From: Winogradskyella helgolandensis
Lineage (GTDB): Bacteria > Bacteroidota > Bacteroidia > Flavobacteriales > Flavobacteriaceae
Assembly (NCBI RefSeq): GCF_013404085.1
Contig: NZ_JABFHO010000001.1
Location: 1,995,001 to 2,059,000 of the forward strand
Reading direction: 5' to 3'
DNA: 64,000 nt
Made by a program: the position numbers and the translations under genes. Positions 27,447 to 36,273 of this stretch are shown in pieces. Every line of letters begins with the position of its first letter. Position 1 is the first letter of the stretch. The notes under the pieces were generated by a model, which saw only the letters and a program-made list of their open reading frames with translations, did not search any database and was not told the DNA's origin.

Positions 27447-29540
27447 ATGTCTTTTAAGCTTCAATACATTTTTATTTCTCTGTTTGTAGGCTATACTTCA
27501 ATTTGTATGGCGCAAACAACTCCTGTAGTTGAAAGTGAAGACAAAAAAGTAGATCAGCTTTTTTACTATTTTAATAATGGTTCTGAAACCAAAGCATATC
27601 GGGAAGCTCACAAATCTTTGCGCACTTTTAAATCTAATAACGCCATAACCAATACCAATTTATTATTGGCTTACTACCATAATAGATATGTTGCTATAGA
27701 TTCTTCTATTTATTATACGCATCAAGCACTAAATAGTAAAAAGAATGTTAACGACTCTTTAGGCGTTAGGCTAACCATATTATCTTACCAGTTATTGGCT
27801 TTAAATAATAAAAACAAAGGCTTATATCAAGAAAGTAAAAAGTGGCATATCAAAGGAGCTGAACTCAGTGAAAAACATAATGAAACAAACCTATATTATA
27901 CACATTTACACGGGTTGGCAAGTACTTATGTTACTCTTGGTAAAACGGAAGAGGCCTTAGAGCTTTTTGAAAAATGTATTAAGTTTTCTAATGATGAAGA
28001 ACTTATTTTGGGGAGTTACATCAATTTAGGTTCTATTTATTCGTCGCTTTCCCAATACGAAACATCTAATACATATTTACAGAAAGCAAAAGCTATTTGC
28101 GAGAAGGATACTCATAAAAAACAAGCCTTAGTAAATGTTATTATTAATATAGGTGATAATTATTTAGGTAAAGGAGAAACAGATAAAGCACTTTTGGCTT
28201 TCTACGAAGCAAAAGATATAAGCAATGACACTAGATCTTATAATTTAGAACTCATCATTTTAGGTAAAATAGGTACTGTGTTATTTAATGAAGAAAGAAA
28301 TAATGAAGCCCTTTTAATTTTTTCTAATACCTTAATTAAATCTGTCAATTTGGGTAATTTAGATATTGAGATGAATAGCTATCTTATGTTAGAAAAACTC
28401 TCACTTCGAAAAGGGGATCATCGCAGTGCATATAACTATGGAAAATACTATTACCAGATAAAAGATTCTATTGAGAATTCGCAAAGGCAACAAGAGATTA
28501 ACAATTTAGAAGTTAAATTTAAAACGCTCGAAAAAGAAAAAACGATAAAAGTCTTACAGATAGAAAATCTTAATAAGAGCTTAAATATTAAGAACAAGGA
28601 TGCAGATATAGAAAAGTATAAACTTCAAAAAGCTATAATTGCAAAACAAAATGAAAATCAGGTTTTACAATTACAAAATGGTGTTGAAAAACGTAAAAAC
28701 GAAATTGCATTACTTAAAGAAAAAGAAGCGTTAAAAGCTGTAGAGCTAGATAGAGAGAAGACCATTAAATATACTGTTCTCGTTGCTTTTTTTATTCTAT
28801 TAATTCCTATTGTTGGACTTTTAGTCATCTACTATCAAAAATTACAAGCACAGAGTTTACTTAATCTAAAAGAGAAAGAAATTAACGAGCAGCAAGTCAT
28901 TTCATTAAAAAAAGATCAAGAAATAAAATTAATTAAAGCATCCGTTAGAGGTCAGGATCAAGAGCGAAAAAAAATCGCTCAAGAAATGCACGATAGTGTT
29001 GGAGGCAATTTAGCCGCTATAAAATTACAATTCAGTCAGCTTTATAATCAGCCAGATAAATTAAAATTAATTTATAGTCAGTTAGATGATACTTATGAGC
29101 AAGTACGAAATTTATCACATAACCTGTTGCCTAAAAAAATTAGAGAGAACGATTTTGTTTTTCTAATTAAAGAATACATTCATACTGTTGAAGAGGCAAG
29201 TGAAATCACCATTAACCTTTCTTTTTACGATGAGGAAAAAATCAACCCCCTTAGTAAGATATTACAAAACGAATTGTTCTCAATTTTTCAAGAATTAACT
29301 ACCAATACGCTTAAGTACGCCAAAGCAAATACCATAGATATACAATTAGATTTTTTAAATGAATGTTTGTTTTTTGTTTATGAAGATGATGGTATTGGGT
29401 TTGATTTATCGATGATTACATTAGGCATAGGCTTAACGAATATAAAGAATAGGGTAGAAATGTATAACGGTATATTGCATATCGATTCTAAACCTAACAG
29501 AGGGACTAACATTAATATAGAAATTCCATTAAAAGCATAA
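27447..29540 (+). CDS. TPR sensor histidine kinase
   Basis: 697 residues from ATG 27447; a TTG two codons upstream is in frame but less likely. Signal peptide (cut near CMAQ|TTP), five or six TPR repeats (about 30-340), long coiled coil, transmembrane helix (about 447-467), HisKA_3 box QEMHDSVGGNLAAIK (His about 515) and HATPase domain (QELTTNTLKYAKA, YEDDGIGFD, GIGLTNIKNRV). Partner of the regulator 4 bp downstream. A dyad CCCTGTTTTCGGGG lies just upstream. Confidence 0.93.
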   Translation: MSFKLQYIFISLFVGYTSICMAQTTPVVESEDKKVDQLFYYFNNGSETKAYREAHKSLRTFKSNNAITNTNLLLAYYHNRYVAIDSSIYYTHQALNSKKNVNDSLGVRLTILSYQLLALNNKNKGLYQESKKWHIKGAELSEKHNETNLYYTHLHGLASTYVTLGKTEEALELFEKCIKFSNDEELILGSYINLGSIYSSLSQYETSNTYLQKAKAICEKDTHKKQALVNVIINIGDNYLGKGETDKALLAFYEAKDISNDTRSYNLELIILGKIGTVLFNEERNNEALLIFSNTLIKSVNLGNLDIEMNSYLMLEKLSLRKGDHRSAYNYGKYYYQIKDSIENSQRQQEINNLEVKFKTLEKEKTIKVLQIENLNKSLNIKNKDADIEKYKLQKAIIAKQNENQVLQLQNGVEKRKNEIALLKEKEALKAVELDREKTIKYTVLVAFFILLIPIVGLLVIYYQKLQAQSLLNLKEKEINEQQVISLKKDQEIKLIKASVRGQDQERKKIAQEMHDSVGGNLAAIKLQFSQLYNQPDKLKLIYSQLDDTYEQVRNLSHNLLPKKIRENDFVFLIKEYIHTVEEASEITINLSFYDEEKINPLSKILQNELFSIFQELTTNTLKYAKANTIDIQLDFLNECLFFVYEDDGIGFDLSMITLGIGLTNIKNRVEMYNGILHIDSKPNRGTNINIEIPLKA

Positions 29541-29544
29541 TTAA

Positions 29545-30189
29545 ATGAAGCATAACCTCATTATAGCCGACGATCACAAAATGTTTTTAGATGGTTTATT
29601 AAGTATTCTAAATACAGAAAGCAATTACAATATTCTATTTACGGCAAAGCATGGTGGCCATGTTCAAAAGTATATTTCTATAAATACGGAAGAAAAAATA
29701 GACCTCGTAATTACTGATGTTACAATGCCTGAAGTGGACGGTATTACTCTAAATAAGTGGATAAAGAATAGGGATAGAAATATAAAGACATTGGTGGTTA
29801 GTATGCACAACACACCAGAAATCATAGATAGCCTTATTGAAAATAATGTGGATGGCTATCTTCAAAAAAATGCACAAAAAGAGGAATTCTTAAAAGCTAT
29901 AGAAACCATTTTAGGAGGTGAGAAATACTTCTCCAAGGAAATTAAAGATATCTATCTTCAAAATAAATTTGAAAAGAATAAAGAAAAGGAAGTTAAACTA
30001 ACGAAACGAGAAGTTGAAGTCATCTCGCTTATTGCTGAAGAGTTTACCACTCAAGAAATCGCAGATCAGCTGTTTCTAAGTAAGCACACGATTGAAAGCT
30101 ACCGGAAAAACCTGATTACTAAATTGAATGTTAGAAACCTAGCAGGACTTACCAAATACGCTATTAAAAAAGGTTACGTGTCGTCGTAA
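29545..30189 (+). CDS. NarL/LuxR family response regulator
   Basis: 214 residues: receiver domain (IADDHKMF, phosphoacceptor Asp58 in VITDVTMPEVDG, Lys in YLQKNAQKEEF) and LuxR helix-turn-helix (LTKREVEVISLIAEEFTTQEIADQL ... TIESYRKNLITKL). Starts 4 bp after the kinase gene. Its likely targets include its own operon and the membrane protein/SIMPL/LipL32-like operon downstream, judged from the shared dyad. Confidence 0.95.
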   Translation: MKHNLIIADDHKMFLDGLLSILNTESNYNILFTAKHGGHVQKYISINTEEKIDLVITDVTMPEVDGITLNKWIKNRDRNIKTLVVSMHNTPEIIDSLIENNVDGYLQKNAQKEEFLKAIETILGGEKYFSKEIKDIYLQNKFEKNKEKEVKLTKREVEVISLIAEEFTTQEIADQLFLSKHTIESYRKNLITKLNVRNLAGLTKYAIKKGYVSS

Positions 30190-30217
30190 CATCAATATAT
30201 TATCATCAATGTAATAC

Positions 30218-30248
30218 AAAGGTTCTATTTTTTAATAGAGCTTTTTTT
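30218..30248 (+). terminator. Rho-independent terminator after the response regulator
   Basis: GGTTCTATT and AATAGAGCT pair (one G-T) around TTTT, followed by a run of T. Confidence 0.8.
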
Positions 30249-30403
30249 TATGGTTACTATGTTTTGTTTTCTAAGTATTAGCCCTTTAGGATTTTAATAT
30301 AAATACATTCTTAAATAGGTTTTATATCCAATGTGATTTTATTTGGAAGGTCTAAATTAAAGATATAAATAATATGTTGATTTTCAGGTTTTTATGTTTT
30401 GTT

Positions 30404-30419
30404 ACCCTGTTTACAGGGT
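30404..30419. promoter_or_regulatory. Dyad ACCCTGT-TT-ACAGGGT upstream of the membrane protein/SIMPL/LipL32-like operon
   Basis: Two perfect 7-bp arms around TT, 47 bp before a TAAATTTG -7 element that lacks an obvious -33 box, which fits an activator-dependent promoter. It shares CCCTGTTTwCrGGG with the site upstream of the kinase gene at 27447. Confidence 0.5.
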
Positions 30420-30465
30420 GTTAGTTTTCACTTAAAATGGGGTTAAAACAAGGTAGCTATTGGTA

Positions 30466-30473
30466 TAAATTTG
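30466..30473 (+). promoter_or_regulatory. Candidate -7 element TAAATTTG for the 30559 operon
   Basis: Exact match to TAnnTTTG; predicts a leader of about 80 nt. No TTTG at -33. Confidence 0.4.
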
Positions 30474-30558
30474 CATAAGAAAATAAGAAACATCATAAAA
30501 AACGAAACGTGTTTCTATTTCAAAAACAAACAAATTTTTAACCATTAAAAACAAAATT

Positions 30559-30978
30559 ATGACTTTCGGAATTACACTTATTTTTTTAAGTATCATCGCA
30601 GTACCTTCTTTATTATTATCAAAAAAACCTAACGCAAAAGAGTTGTTAGAGAAAATAGAACCTTATCAAGGTTGGATCGGACTTATTTTATGTTTTTATG
30701 GTGTTTGGGGTATTATTTTTTCCATTTTAAACTTAGGCTGGTTGACAACATTTCCTATCTGGTGGGTAACATTATTAGCAGGAAGTATTGTACAAGCTGT
30801 TCTAGGATTTATGTTAGGATTTAGCCTTATTAATAAATACGTTTTATCTAAAAATGACGCTGCAAAAGAAAAAGCTGTAGTTCTTAGAGAGAAACTAGCC
30901 CCAAAACAAGGAAAGCTTGGTATTGTAGGTGTATTTGTTGGTGGATGGATGATCCTAGCTTCAATCCTTTTCTTCTAA
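30559..30978 (+). CDS. Conserved hypothetical four-helix membrane protein
   Basis: 139 residues. Predicted helices at about 1-19, 36-56, 62-90 and 118-137; the loop after the first and the segment before the last are related ([24 protein letters not shown] and [22 protein letters not shown]), so the protein looks like an internal duplication. No family recognised. First gene of a three-gene operon with SIMPL and LipL32-like proteins, 22 bp before the SIMPL gene. Confidence 0.75.
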   Translation: MTFGITLIFLSIIAVPSLLLSKKPNAKELLEKIEPYQGWIGLILCFYGVWGIIFSILNLGWLTTFPIWWVTLLAGSIVQAVLGFMLGFSLINKYVLSKNDAAKEKAVVLREKLAPKQGKLGIVGVFVGGWMILASILFF

Positions 30979-31000
30979 AAATTTCAAATCAGATTAATAC

Positions 31001-31618
31001 ATGAAAAAAATTATCTTTTTAATGGCATTGTTATTTACAGTGCCATTAATAGCCCAAGAACACAAAAACACAATTACTGTAGTTGGTGAAACAGAAACAA
31101 TAGTTGATGACGATAGTTATATAGTTCTAATCGCATTGCAACAAGTCCTTGTTTATGAAGGACAAGGTGAAGTAGAAGTAACCGCTTTGAATGAAGTTAA
31201 AAAGAATTACATCAAAAAAGTAGAAGCTTCAGGAATCGATTTTAACCAGTTTACTAGAAATACATATTATGAGTTTGCAATGTCGTATTCACAAAATAGA
31301 GAATCGGAATATTACCACTTCAAAACATCAAATAAGGAAGATGTTCGAAAATTATCAAAGTTAAAATCAGCAGGAATGTCTGTTGTTAATACAGAGGTAG
31401 AAGCTAAGAAATTAACCAACGAACAGTTGGTAGATCTTTCAAAAAAAGCAATAGATAATGCCAAAGAAAAAGCAAACGCTTTAGCTAAAGAATTGAATAA
31501 ATCTATTGGAGAAATTATTTCTATTGTCGATCAAAATTCTAGTGCACAGTATATCCAAAGTTACGGGACTTCGACCTCACAAAGTCATGCCGTAACCGTC
31601 TCTTTCGAATTAAAATAA
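31001..31618 (+). CDS. SIMPL domain-containing secreted protein (DUF541)
   Basis: 205 residues with a signal peptide (cut near LIAQ|EH). The SIMPL domain is seen as NTITVVGETETIVDDDSYIV at its start and as the KKAIDNAKEKANALAKEL helix and AVTVSFELK strand at its end. SIMPL (BP26/DUF541) proteins form periplasmic or outer-membrane oligomers of unclear role, linked to stress in some bacteria. Second gene of the operon. Confidence 0.88.
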   Translation: MKKIIFLMALLFTVPLIAQEHKNTITVVGETETIVDDDSYIVLIALQQVLVYEGQGEVEVTALNEVKKNYIKKVEASGIDFNQFTRNTYYEFAMSYSQNRESEYYHFKTSNKEDVRKLSKLKSAGMSVVNTEVEAKKLTNEQLVDLSKKAIDNAKEKANALAKELNKSIGEIISIVDQNSSAQYIQSYGTSTSQSHAVTVSFELK

Positions 31619-31662
31619 TAAAATCACGAATGTCTTTAAATAATCAAAAAAACTTAAAAATC

Positions 31663-32343
31663 ATGAAAATTAAATTAGTAGTATTATCAGTATTTGCTTT
31701 CTGTTGTGTGTTTAACGCAGAAGCTCAAAAATTAAAAAAGTTTGGAAGTTCAGTAGAGAAAAAAGTGGGACCAAAAACTATTAAAGTGCCTTACACAGAT
31801 GTGATATCGTATTTAGGATATGCCTCTGCAGGAAACGAAGATGAAATCGTAGATGGTAAAAAATTCTATTATATTTATTTATGGGTTCCTGCTGTAGCAC
31901 CAGAACTTGGAGTGAGAATGTTATCGCCAGTAGCTAAAACGAAGGTTAAAGATGCTATTACTTCTGAGGAGTATACAGAAAATGCATCTTCAAGCGATTA
32001 TTTTGATACCTACATTACTTTAGAGCGATCTACTATTTTTACAAAAGAAGGTATTACTGAAGAAGCTGCTAAAAATGCTACTTGGACAACCCTTGCTAGT
32101 AATGATGATAATAGCGAAATGCCAAAGCAACCTAGTGGAAGTAGCTACAATTCTTTATTAAGATATAAGAGTGAAGTGGGTAGCCCTACAAAAGCGTTAA
32201 CTGCTGGTTTATACCGTATTGGTTTCACAACTTACAAAACAGGTGAAGTTAAAGGAACATTTTTAGCGGAAGTTGCAGCGCCAATAAAACTACCAGGTGT
32301 TGTAATGGCTAAAACTATTGAAGACCTTAAAAAAGAACTATAA
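31663..32343 (+). CDS. LipL32-like secreted protein
   Basis: 226 residues from ATG 31663 (MKIKLVVLSVFAFCCVF..., signal peptide cut near AEAQ); an upstream in-frame ATG at 31630 is less likely. The mature part resembles the Leptospira major surface lipoprotein LipL32 from memory of that family: KKFYYIYLWVPAVAPELGVR matches YYLYVWIPAVIAEMGVRM, then YFDTYITLERS, SYNSLLRYK and GLYRIGFTTYKTGEVKGTF. There is no clear lipobox, so it is probably periplasmic or secreted rather than lipidated. An acidic NDDNSE stretch sits where LipL32 has its Asp-rich calcium-binding loop. Third gene of the operon, followed by a terminator. Confidence 0.82.
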   Translation: MKIKLVVLSVFAFCCVFNAEAQKLKKFGSSVEKKVGPKTIKVPYTDVISYLGYASAGNEDEIVDGKKFYYIYLWVPAVAPELGVRMLSPVAKTKVKDAITSEEYTENASSSDYFDTYITLERSTIFTKEGITEEAAKNATWTTLASNDDNSEMPKQPSGSSYNSLLRYKSEVGSPTKALTAGLYRIGFTTYKTGEVKGTFLAEVAAPIKLPGVVMAKTIEDLKKEL

Positions 32344-32371
32344 ATAGAAAAATAGATATTCGTATTTTAAT

Positions 32372-32407
32372 AAAACACCTCTTTATGAAACTAAAGAGGT
32401 GTTTTTG
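32372..32407 (+). terminator. Strong rho-independent terminator after the LipL32-like gene
   Basis: AAAACACCTCTTTA pairs with TAAAGAGGTGTTTT around TGAAAC, ending in a T run; the A/T tracts may allow it to work in both directions. Confidence 0.9.
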
Positions 32408-32574
32408 GTGTTAGTCTTTTCTTAAGTATTGTCTATAAGGTACTAATAATTGAAATCTAAAATAATAGATTTTAGAGTGAATGTAGTTCATACTTGGTTT
32501 TTATATTAACATGATTCGCTTTTAACTGTAAATCATGTGTTAAATCAGAAGATTATCTTTTTTTTGTAAACAGA

Positions 32575-34383
32575 TTATTCATTCATCGTATCTGTAATTT
32601 TTTCAATATTTAGACTGTTAGCCATGGCATTAAAAATATCGTGATAAGCACCTTCGTTATCATATAATTCTTCATGAGTACCTTCTTCCATAACTTTTCC
32701 TTTCTCTAAAACGATGACGTTTTCAGCATCTATAATTTGAGAAATACTATGGGATATGATGATTACAGTTCTCCCTTTTTTTATAGAATCTAAACTCTTT
32801 TTAATTTGTTGCGTTGCAATGGCATCTAAACTTGCTGTAGGTTCATCAAGGAAAATAATTGGTGGATTTTTTAAAAATAAGCGCGCAATCGAAACCCGTT
32901 GTTTTTGTCCTCCAGAAAGTAAAGTTGCTTTGGAGTTGTAACCTTCAGGGAGTTCGATAATTTGCTCGTGTATATGTGCTTTTATGGCTGCTTCAACAAC
33001 TTCTTCGTGTGTAGCATTCTCTTTTCCATATAGGATGTTCTCTTCTATAGTACCATTAAATATGTGGTTTTTCTGTAAAACTAATCCGATATTATCACGC
33101 AACCATAGGGTGTCATACTCTTGTAAATCCACACCATCTAAAAGAATGGTACCTGAAGACGGTTCGTAAAACTTATCCAAAAGGTTAACTACGGTACTTT
33201 TCCCAGCTCCACTTAAACCAACCATAGCATTAATGGTATTTGGCTTTATGACCATTGATACATCGAACAATGCTTTTGTGCCATTTGGGTAGGCAAAATC
33301 AACATTTTTTAGTTCAAAATTTCCAATGACTTTTTCCGGAATATAGGTGCCACTAAATTCGGTTTCATCCGCTTCCATAATGTCAAAAAATGCTTCGGAA
33401 TAAATTAAAGCATCATTGACTTCGTCATAGATTCTGTGTAATTGACGAATAGGTGCAGATACATTATTAAACAATAAAATATGAAACATAATGGCGCCAA
33501 TACTCATGGTTCCGTTTAATACAAAGTAAGCCGTTAAAACTATGATTATAACAACTCCAAATTGCTCAGTAAAGGTTTTAACTCCATCGAATAAAAAACT
33601 TAATTGTCGAGTTTTCATTTGGTTTTCTGTCATGTCTAATTGAATGACCTCGTGTTTTTTGCTTTCTAAATGCTCTCTAGTAAACGATTTGATAACTGTT
33701 ATAGAATTAATTAAATCAATAATACCATTATTTCTAGACTCTCTATAACCTCTCATGGTACGTCTAAATCCTTTTAGTTTTTTAGCTTGTAAACTACTGA
33801 TGTAGAAAAATAAAGGGATAATTCCCAGACTCACTAATCCGACATATAAATTAGCTTGAAACATAAAAACCAACGCTATAATAGCTGTTGTAAATAAAGG
33901 TAAAATATCGATAAAGAAATTCTTAACCAATTGCGTCAGACTTGATACTCCGAGATCTATTCGGGTTTGTAATTTGCCACTTTCATTTTCTGATGAGCTA
34001 TAAAAAGCCATTTTATAGGTTAGTATTTTATCGACGACTTGTTGCGCAAAATCGCGAGAAATATAGATTTTCATCTTTTCGCCATAAAACTTTTGACCAA
34101 ATTGAACTATCGCATAAATCAATTCTTTAGATAATAAAATAACGCTAATCGTTATTAAAAGTGTAAAGCCATCTTGTAAGGTTTTATTTTCATCTTTAAT
34201 GACGGTAAGTTCATCTACAGCATATCGTAATATGAGTGCATTTACTTGTGCGAGAAAAGCGCCAATAAGGGTTAAAACTAAAGTGGCTACGACTAAATGC
34301 TTATAAGGTTTTATGTAGCTAAATAATTTTTTAAAAAGCTGTAATAAAGAGATGTTATATGATTTTTTTTGTTTTTTAGCCAT
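32575..34383 (-). CDS. ABC transporter, ATP-binding/permease (MsbA-like half-transporter)
   Basis: 602 residues. N-terminal exporter membrane domain with six helices (about 30-320) and C-terminal ATPase domain: Walker A GLSGAGKST, signature LSGGQKQRVSIARL, Walker B IIFLDEPTASLD and the H-loop IISHSIS. A homodimeric exporter of lipids, drugs or peptides; substrate cannot be told. No adjacent partner gene. Confidence 0.94.
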   Translation of the reverse strand: MAKKQKKSYNISLLQLFKKLFSYIKPYKHLVVATLVLTLIGAFLAQVNALILRYAVDELTVIKDENKTLQDGFTLLITISVILLSKELIYAIVQFGQKFYGEKMKIYISRDFAQQVVDKILTYKMAFYSSSENESGKLQTRIDLGVSSLTQLVKNFFIDILPLFTTAIIALVFMFQANLYVGLVSLGIIPLFFYISSLQAKKLKGFRRTMRGYRESRNNGIIDLINSITVIKSFTREHLESKKHEVIQLDMTENQMKTRQLSFLFDGVKTFTEQFGVVIIIVLTAYFVLNGTMSIGAIMFHILLFNNVSAPIRQLHRIYDEVNDALIYSEAFFDIMEADETEFSGTYIPEKVIGNFELKNVDFAYPNGTKALFDVSMVIKPNTINAMVGLSGAGKSTVVNLLDKFYEPSSGTILLDGVDLQEYDTLWLRDNIGLVLQKNHIFNGTIEENILYGKENATHEEVVEAAIKAHIHEQIIELPEGYNSKATLLSGGQKQRVSIARLFLKNPPIIFLDEPTASLDAIATQQIKKSLDSIKKGRTVIIISHSISQIIDAENVIVLEKGKVMEEGTHEELYDNEGAYHDIFNAMANSLNIEKITDTMNE

Positions 34384-34448
34384 TATTGTAATTTAACCGG
34401 AATTTTAACTGGTTTGTTTGCGTTATAAACGCTTAAAGTAATTATGAA

Positions 34449-35015
34449 TTAATCCTCAGTTCCCCAAGGAGCATCTGGTGTTTCAATAGTTTTAGTTAAG
34501 TCGAAACGAACAGTAAATAAACGATCTGTTCCAAGACGACGTAGATTATAAGTCAGGCTTGTTTCATCTATTGTAAACCACCAAATGTTAGTAGAGGTGG
34601 CTGGTAATATTTCTGAAGTATGAGCATCGGCAGGGAACATTTGGAGATTTGCTAAACCATGGTTAGAACTTACACCACCATATTGTGTTAATTCTTCTTC
34701 TGTTCCATCTTCATGACGATGATCGTGCTTAAGACTAATTATTTTTTCGTCATTCATTTTTAAGACCCAAGTACGCGATTTGTCCTCACCAACAAAAAAT
34801 GGAATTCTAATATCGTCAGTTTCGCAAGAACGCACATGCATCACTAATTTTTTACCTGTAAAGCCATCTCCTTCTTTTCCACCTTCTGTAATGACGCCTT
34901 CGTAAGCTTTACCACAATGTGTTTCTAATTGTTTCCAAAATTTTTCTGAATTGGTTAGTTCTTGAGCTAAGAGTGTTAATGGAAATACGAGTAAAAAACA
35001 GAATAGTGCCTTCAT
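34449..35015 (-). CDS. Conserved secreted protein of unknown function
   Basis: 188 residues with a signal peptide (MKALFCFLLVFPLTLLAQ). Beta-rich, with conserved-looking SEKFWKQLETHCGKAYEGVI, CETDDIRIPF, ISLKHDHRHEDGTEEELTQYGG and LRRLGTDRLFTVRFDL; two Cys could form a disulphide. Resembles flavobacterial secreted proteins without assigned function. 65 bp upstream (in transcription order) of the ABC transporter gene. Confidence 0.75.
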   Translation of the reverse strand: MKALFCFLLVFPLTLLAQELTNSEKFWKQLETHCGKAYEGVITEGGKEGDGFTGKKLVMHVRSCETDDIRIPFFVGEDKSRTWVLKMNDEKIISLKHDHRHEDGTEEELTQYGGVSSNHGLANLQMFPADAHTSEILPATSTNIWWFTIDETSLTYNLRRLGTDRLFTVRFDLTKTIETPDAPWGTED

Positions 35016-35303
35016 GTTACAAGTTTTAAAATTATTAGTTAATTTAAGCTTTTAAACTTACTGAAATTTACCTAAATAAGTTCTATATGTTAATATTTTA
35101 AATCCTGTATTGCAGTATCTTTATAGTTAAAAAAAATTCGTCTTAAATTCAAAAATGTAGAATTATAGAACCAAATTTGATAATGTAATAATCAAATTAG
35201 GACGAAAAAGATAGTATTTATTAATCTCATTAAAGTTAAATAATATCACAAATAAGACAAGTCGTTTTTAGGACTGTGCTTAAATTAGTTAAAAATATTA
35301 AGA

Positions 35304-36083
35304 ATGAAAAAAGGTCTACAAATAGGCAATGGTATCGCATTGATTTCTACTATCATTGTCAATTATCTTTCTAATACAGGGCTCTTAAATAATACAACAA
35401 TTGGTGAGGTATCTAATAGTTATAGATCTTTGTTTACACCGGCAGGTTATACATTTGCGATTTGGGGATTGATTTATGTAATGCTTTTAGGGTTTGCGAT
35501 TTACCAAGGAAGAAGTCTGTTTATAAAAGTTAAAAATGATGATTTTGTTTTAAAAACGGGTTGGTGGTTTATGCTGTCTTGTTTATTTAATTCGCTTTGG
35601 GTGTTTGCATGGATTTATGAATATACGGCTCTGTCTTGTGTTTTTATATTCCTTCTTCTTTTTTCATTATTAAAGGTGGTATTTAACAACAGAATGGAGT
35701 TAGATGATAAACCATTACCCATTATTGCTTTTGTTTGGTGGCCTTTCGTGATATATTCTGGTTGGGTAACGGTAGCGAGTATTGCTAATGTGTCAACGTA
35801 TTTAGTGAAAATAGGTTGGGATGGTTTTGGATTATCTGAGGTCACTTGGACTGTTATATTAATTGTAATTGCAGTTGTTATAAATTTAATGATAACATGG
35901 AGACGCAATATGAGAGAGTTTGCTCTTGTTGGTGCTTGGGCTTTGATTGGTATAGGTAATGCTAATTTATTAATGAATGAAACTATAATGTATGTTGCAT
36001 TTATAAGTGCAGCTTTATTACTGTTAAGTAGCTCTATACATGGTTTTAAAAACCGAGATACAAATCCATTTAATAAGCTTTAG
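35304..36083 (+). CDS. TspO/MBR-related tryptophan-rich membrane protein
   Basis: 259 residues with about seven hydrophobic helices. The TspO-like signature is visible as FTPAGYTFAIWGLIYVMLLGFAIYQ and WWFMLSCLFNSLWVFAW, followed by further Trp-rich helices. It is longer than the five-helix TspO (about 160 residues), as in the extended Bacteroidota family. TspO proteins bind porphyrins and affect tetrapyrrole or stress responses; ligand here is unknown. The 288-bp gap upstream contains nothing recognised. Confidence 0.82.
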   Translation: MKKGLQIGNGIALISTIIVNYLSNTGLLNNTTIGEVSNSYRSLFTPAGYTFAIWGLIYVMLLGFAIYQGRSLFIKVKNDDFVLKTGWWFMLSCLFNSLWVFAWIYEYTALSCVFIFLLLFSLLKVVFNNRMELDDKPLPIIAFVWWPFVIYSGWVTVASIANVSTYLVKIGWDGFGLSEVTWTVILIVIAVVINLMITWRRNMREFALVGAWALIGIGNANLLMNETIMYVAFISAALLLLSSSIHGFKNRDTNPFNKL

Positions 36084-36273
36084 TCACCTAGGAATTTAAA
36101 ACAAAATAATTTCGCATTGAAATGTACGAGTTTACGTGTTTGGTTTCTTAATAAAGACAAACAGTTCCAATGAGGTTTAATTGTTTTAAATAAAAACTCA
36201 CCTTTACTTATAGGTTTTGTCCAAAAATTCAAGATGAGTTTTGTTGTGTTTTTTTGTGTTCTACTGAAGGTTT

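Larger units (their letters stand above)
30190..30558. other. 369-bp intergenic region: terminator, dyad, promoter and long leader
   Basis: Holds the terminator of the regulator gene (30218-30248), the ACCCTGTTTACAGGGT-like dyad (30404-30419), a TAAATTTG -7 element (30466-30473) and then about 80 nt of A-rich leader before the next gene. No coding frame seen. Confidence 0.7.

Noticed and set aside
36084..36273. Terminator from AAAACTCA/TGAGTTTT near 36195-36243
   Set aside because: The arms are about 40 bases apart, so the stem is not a credible intrinsic terminator.
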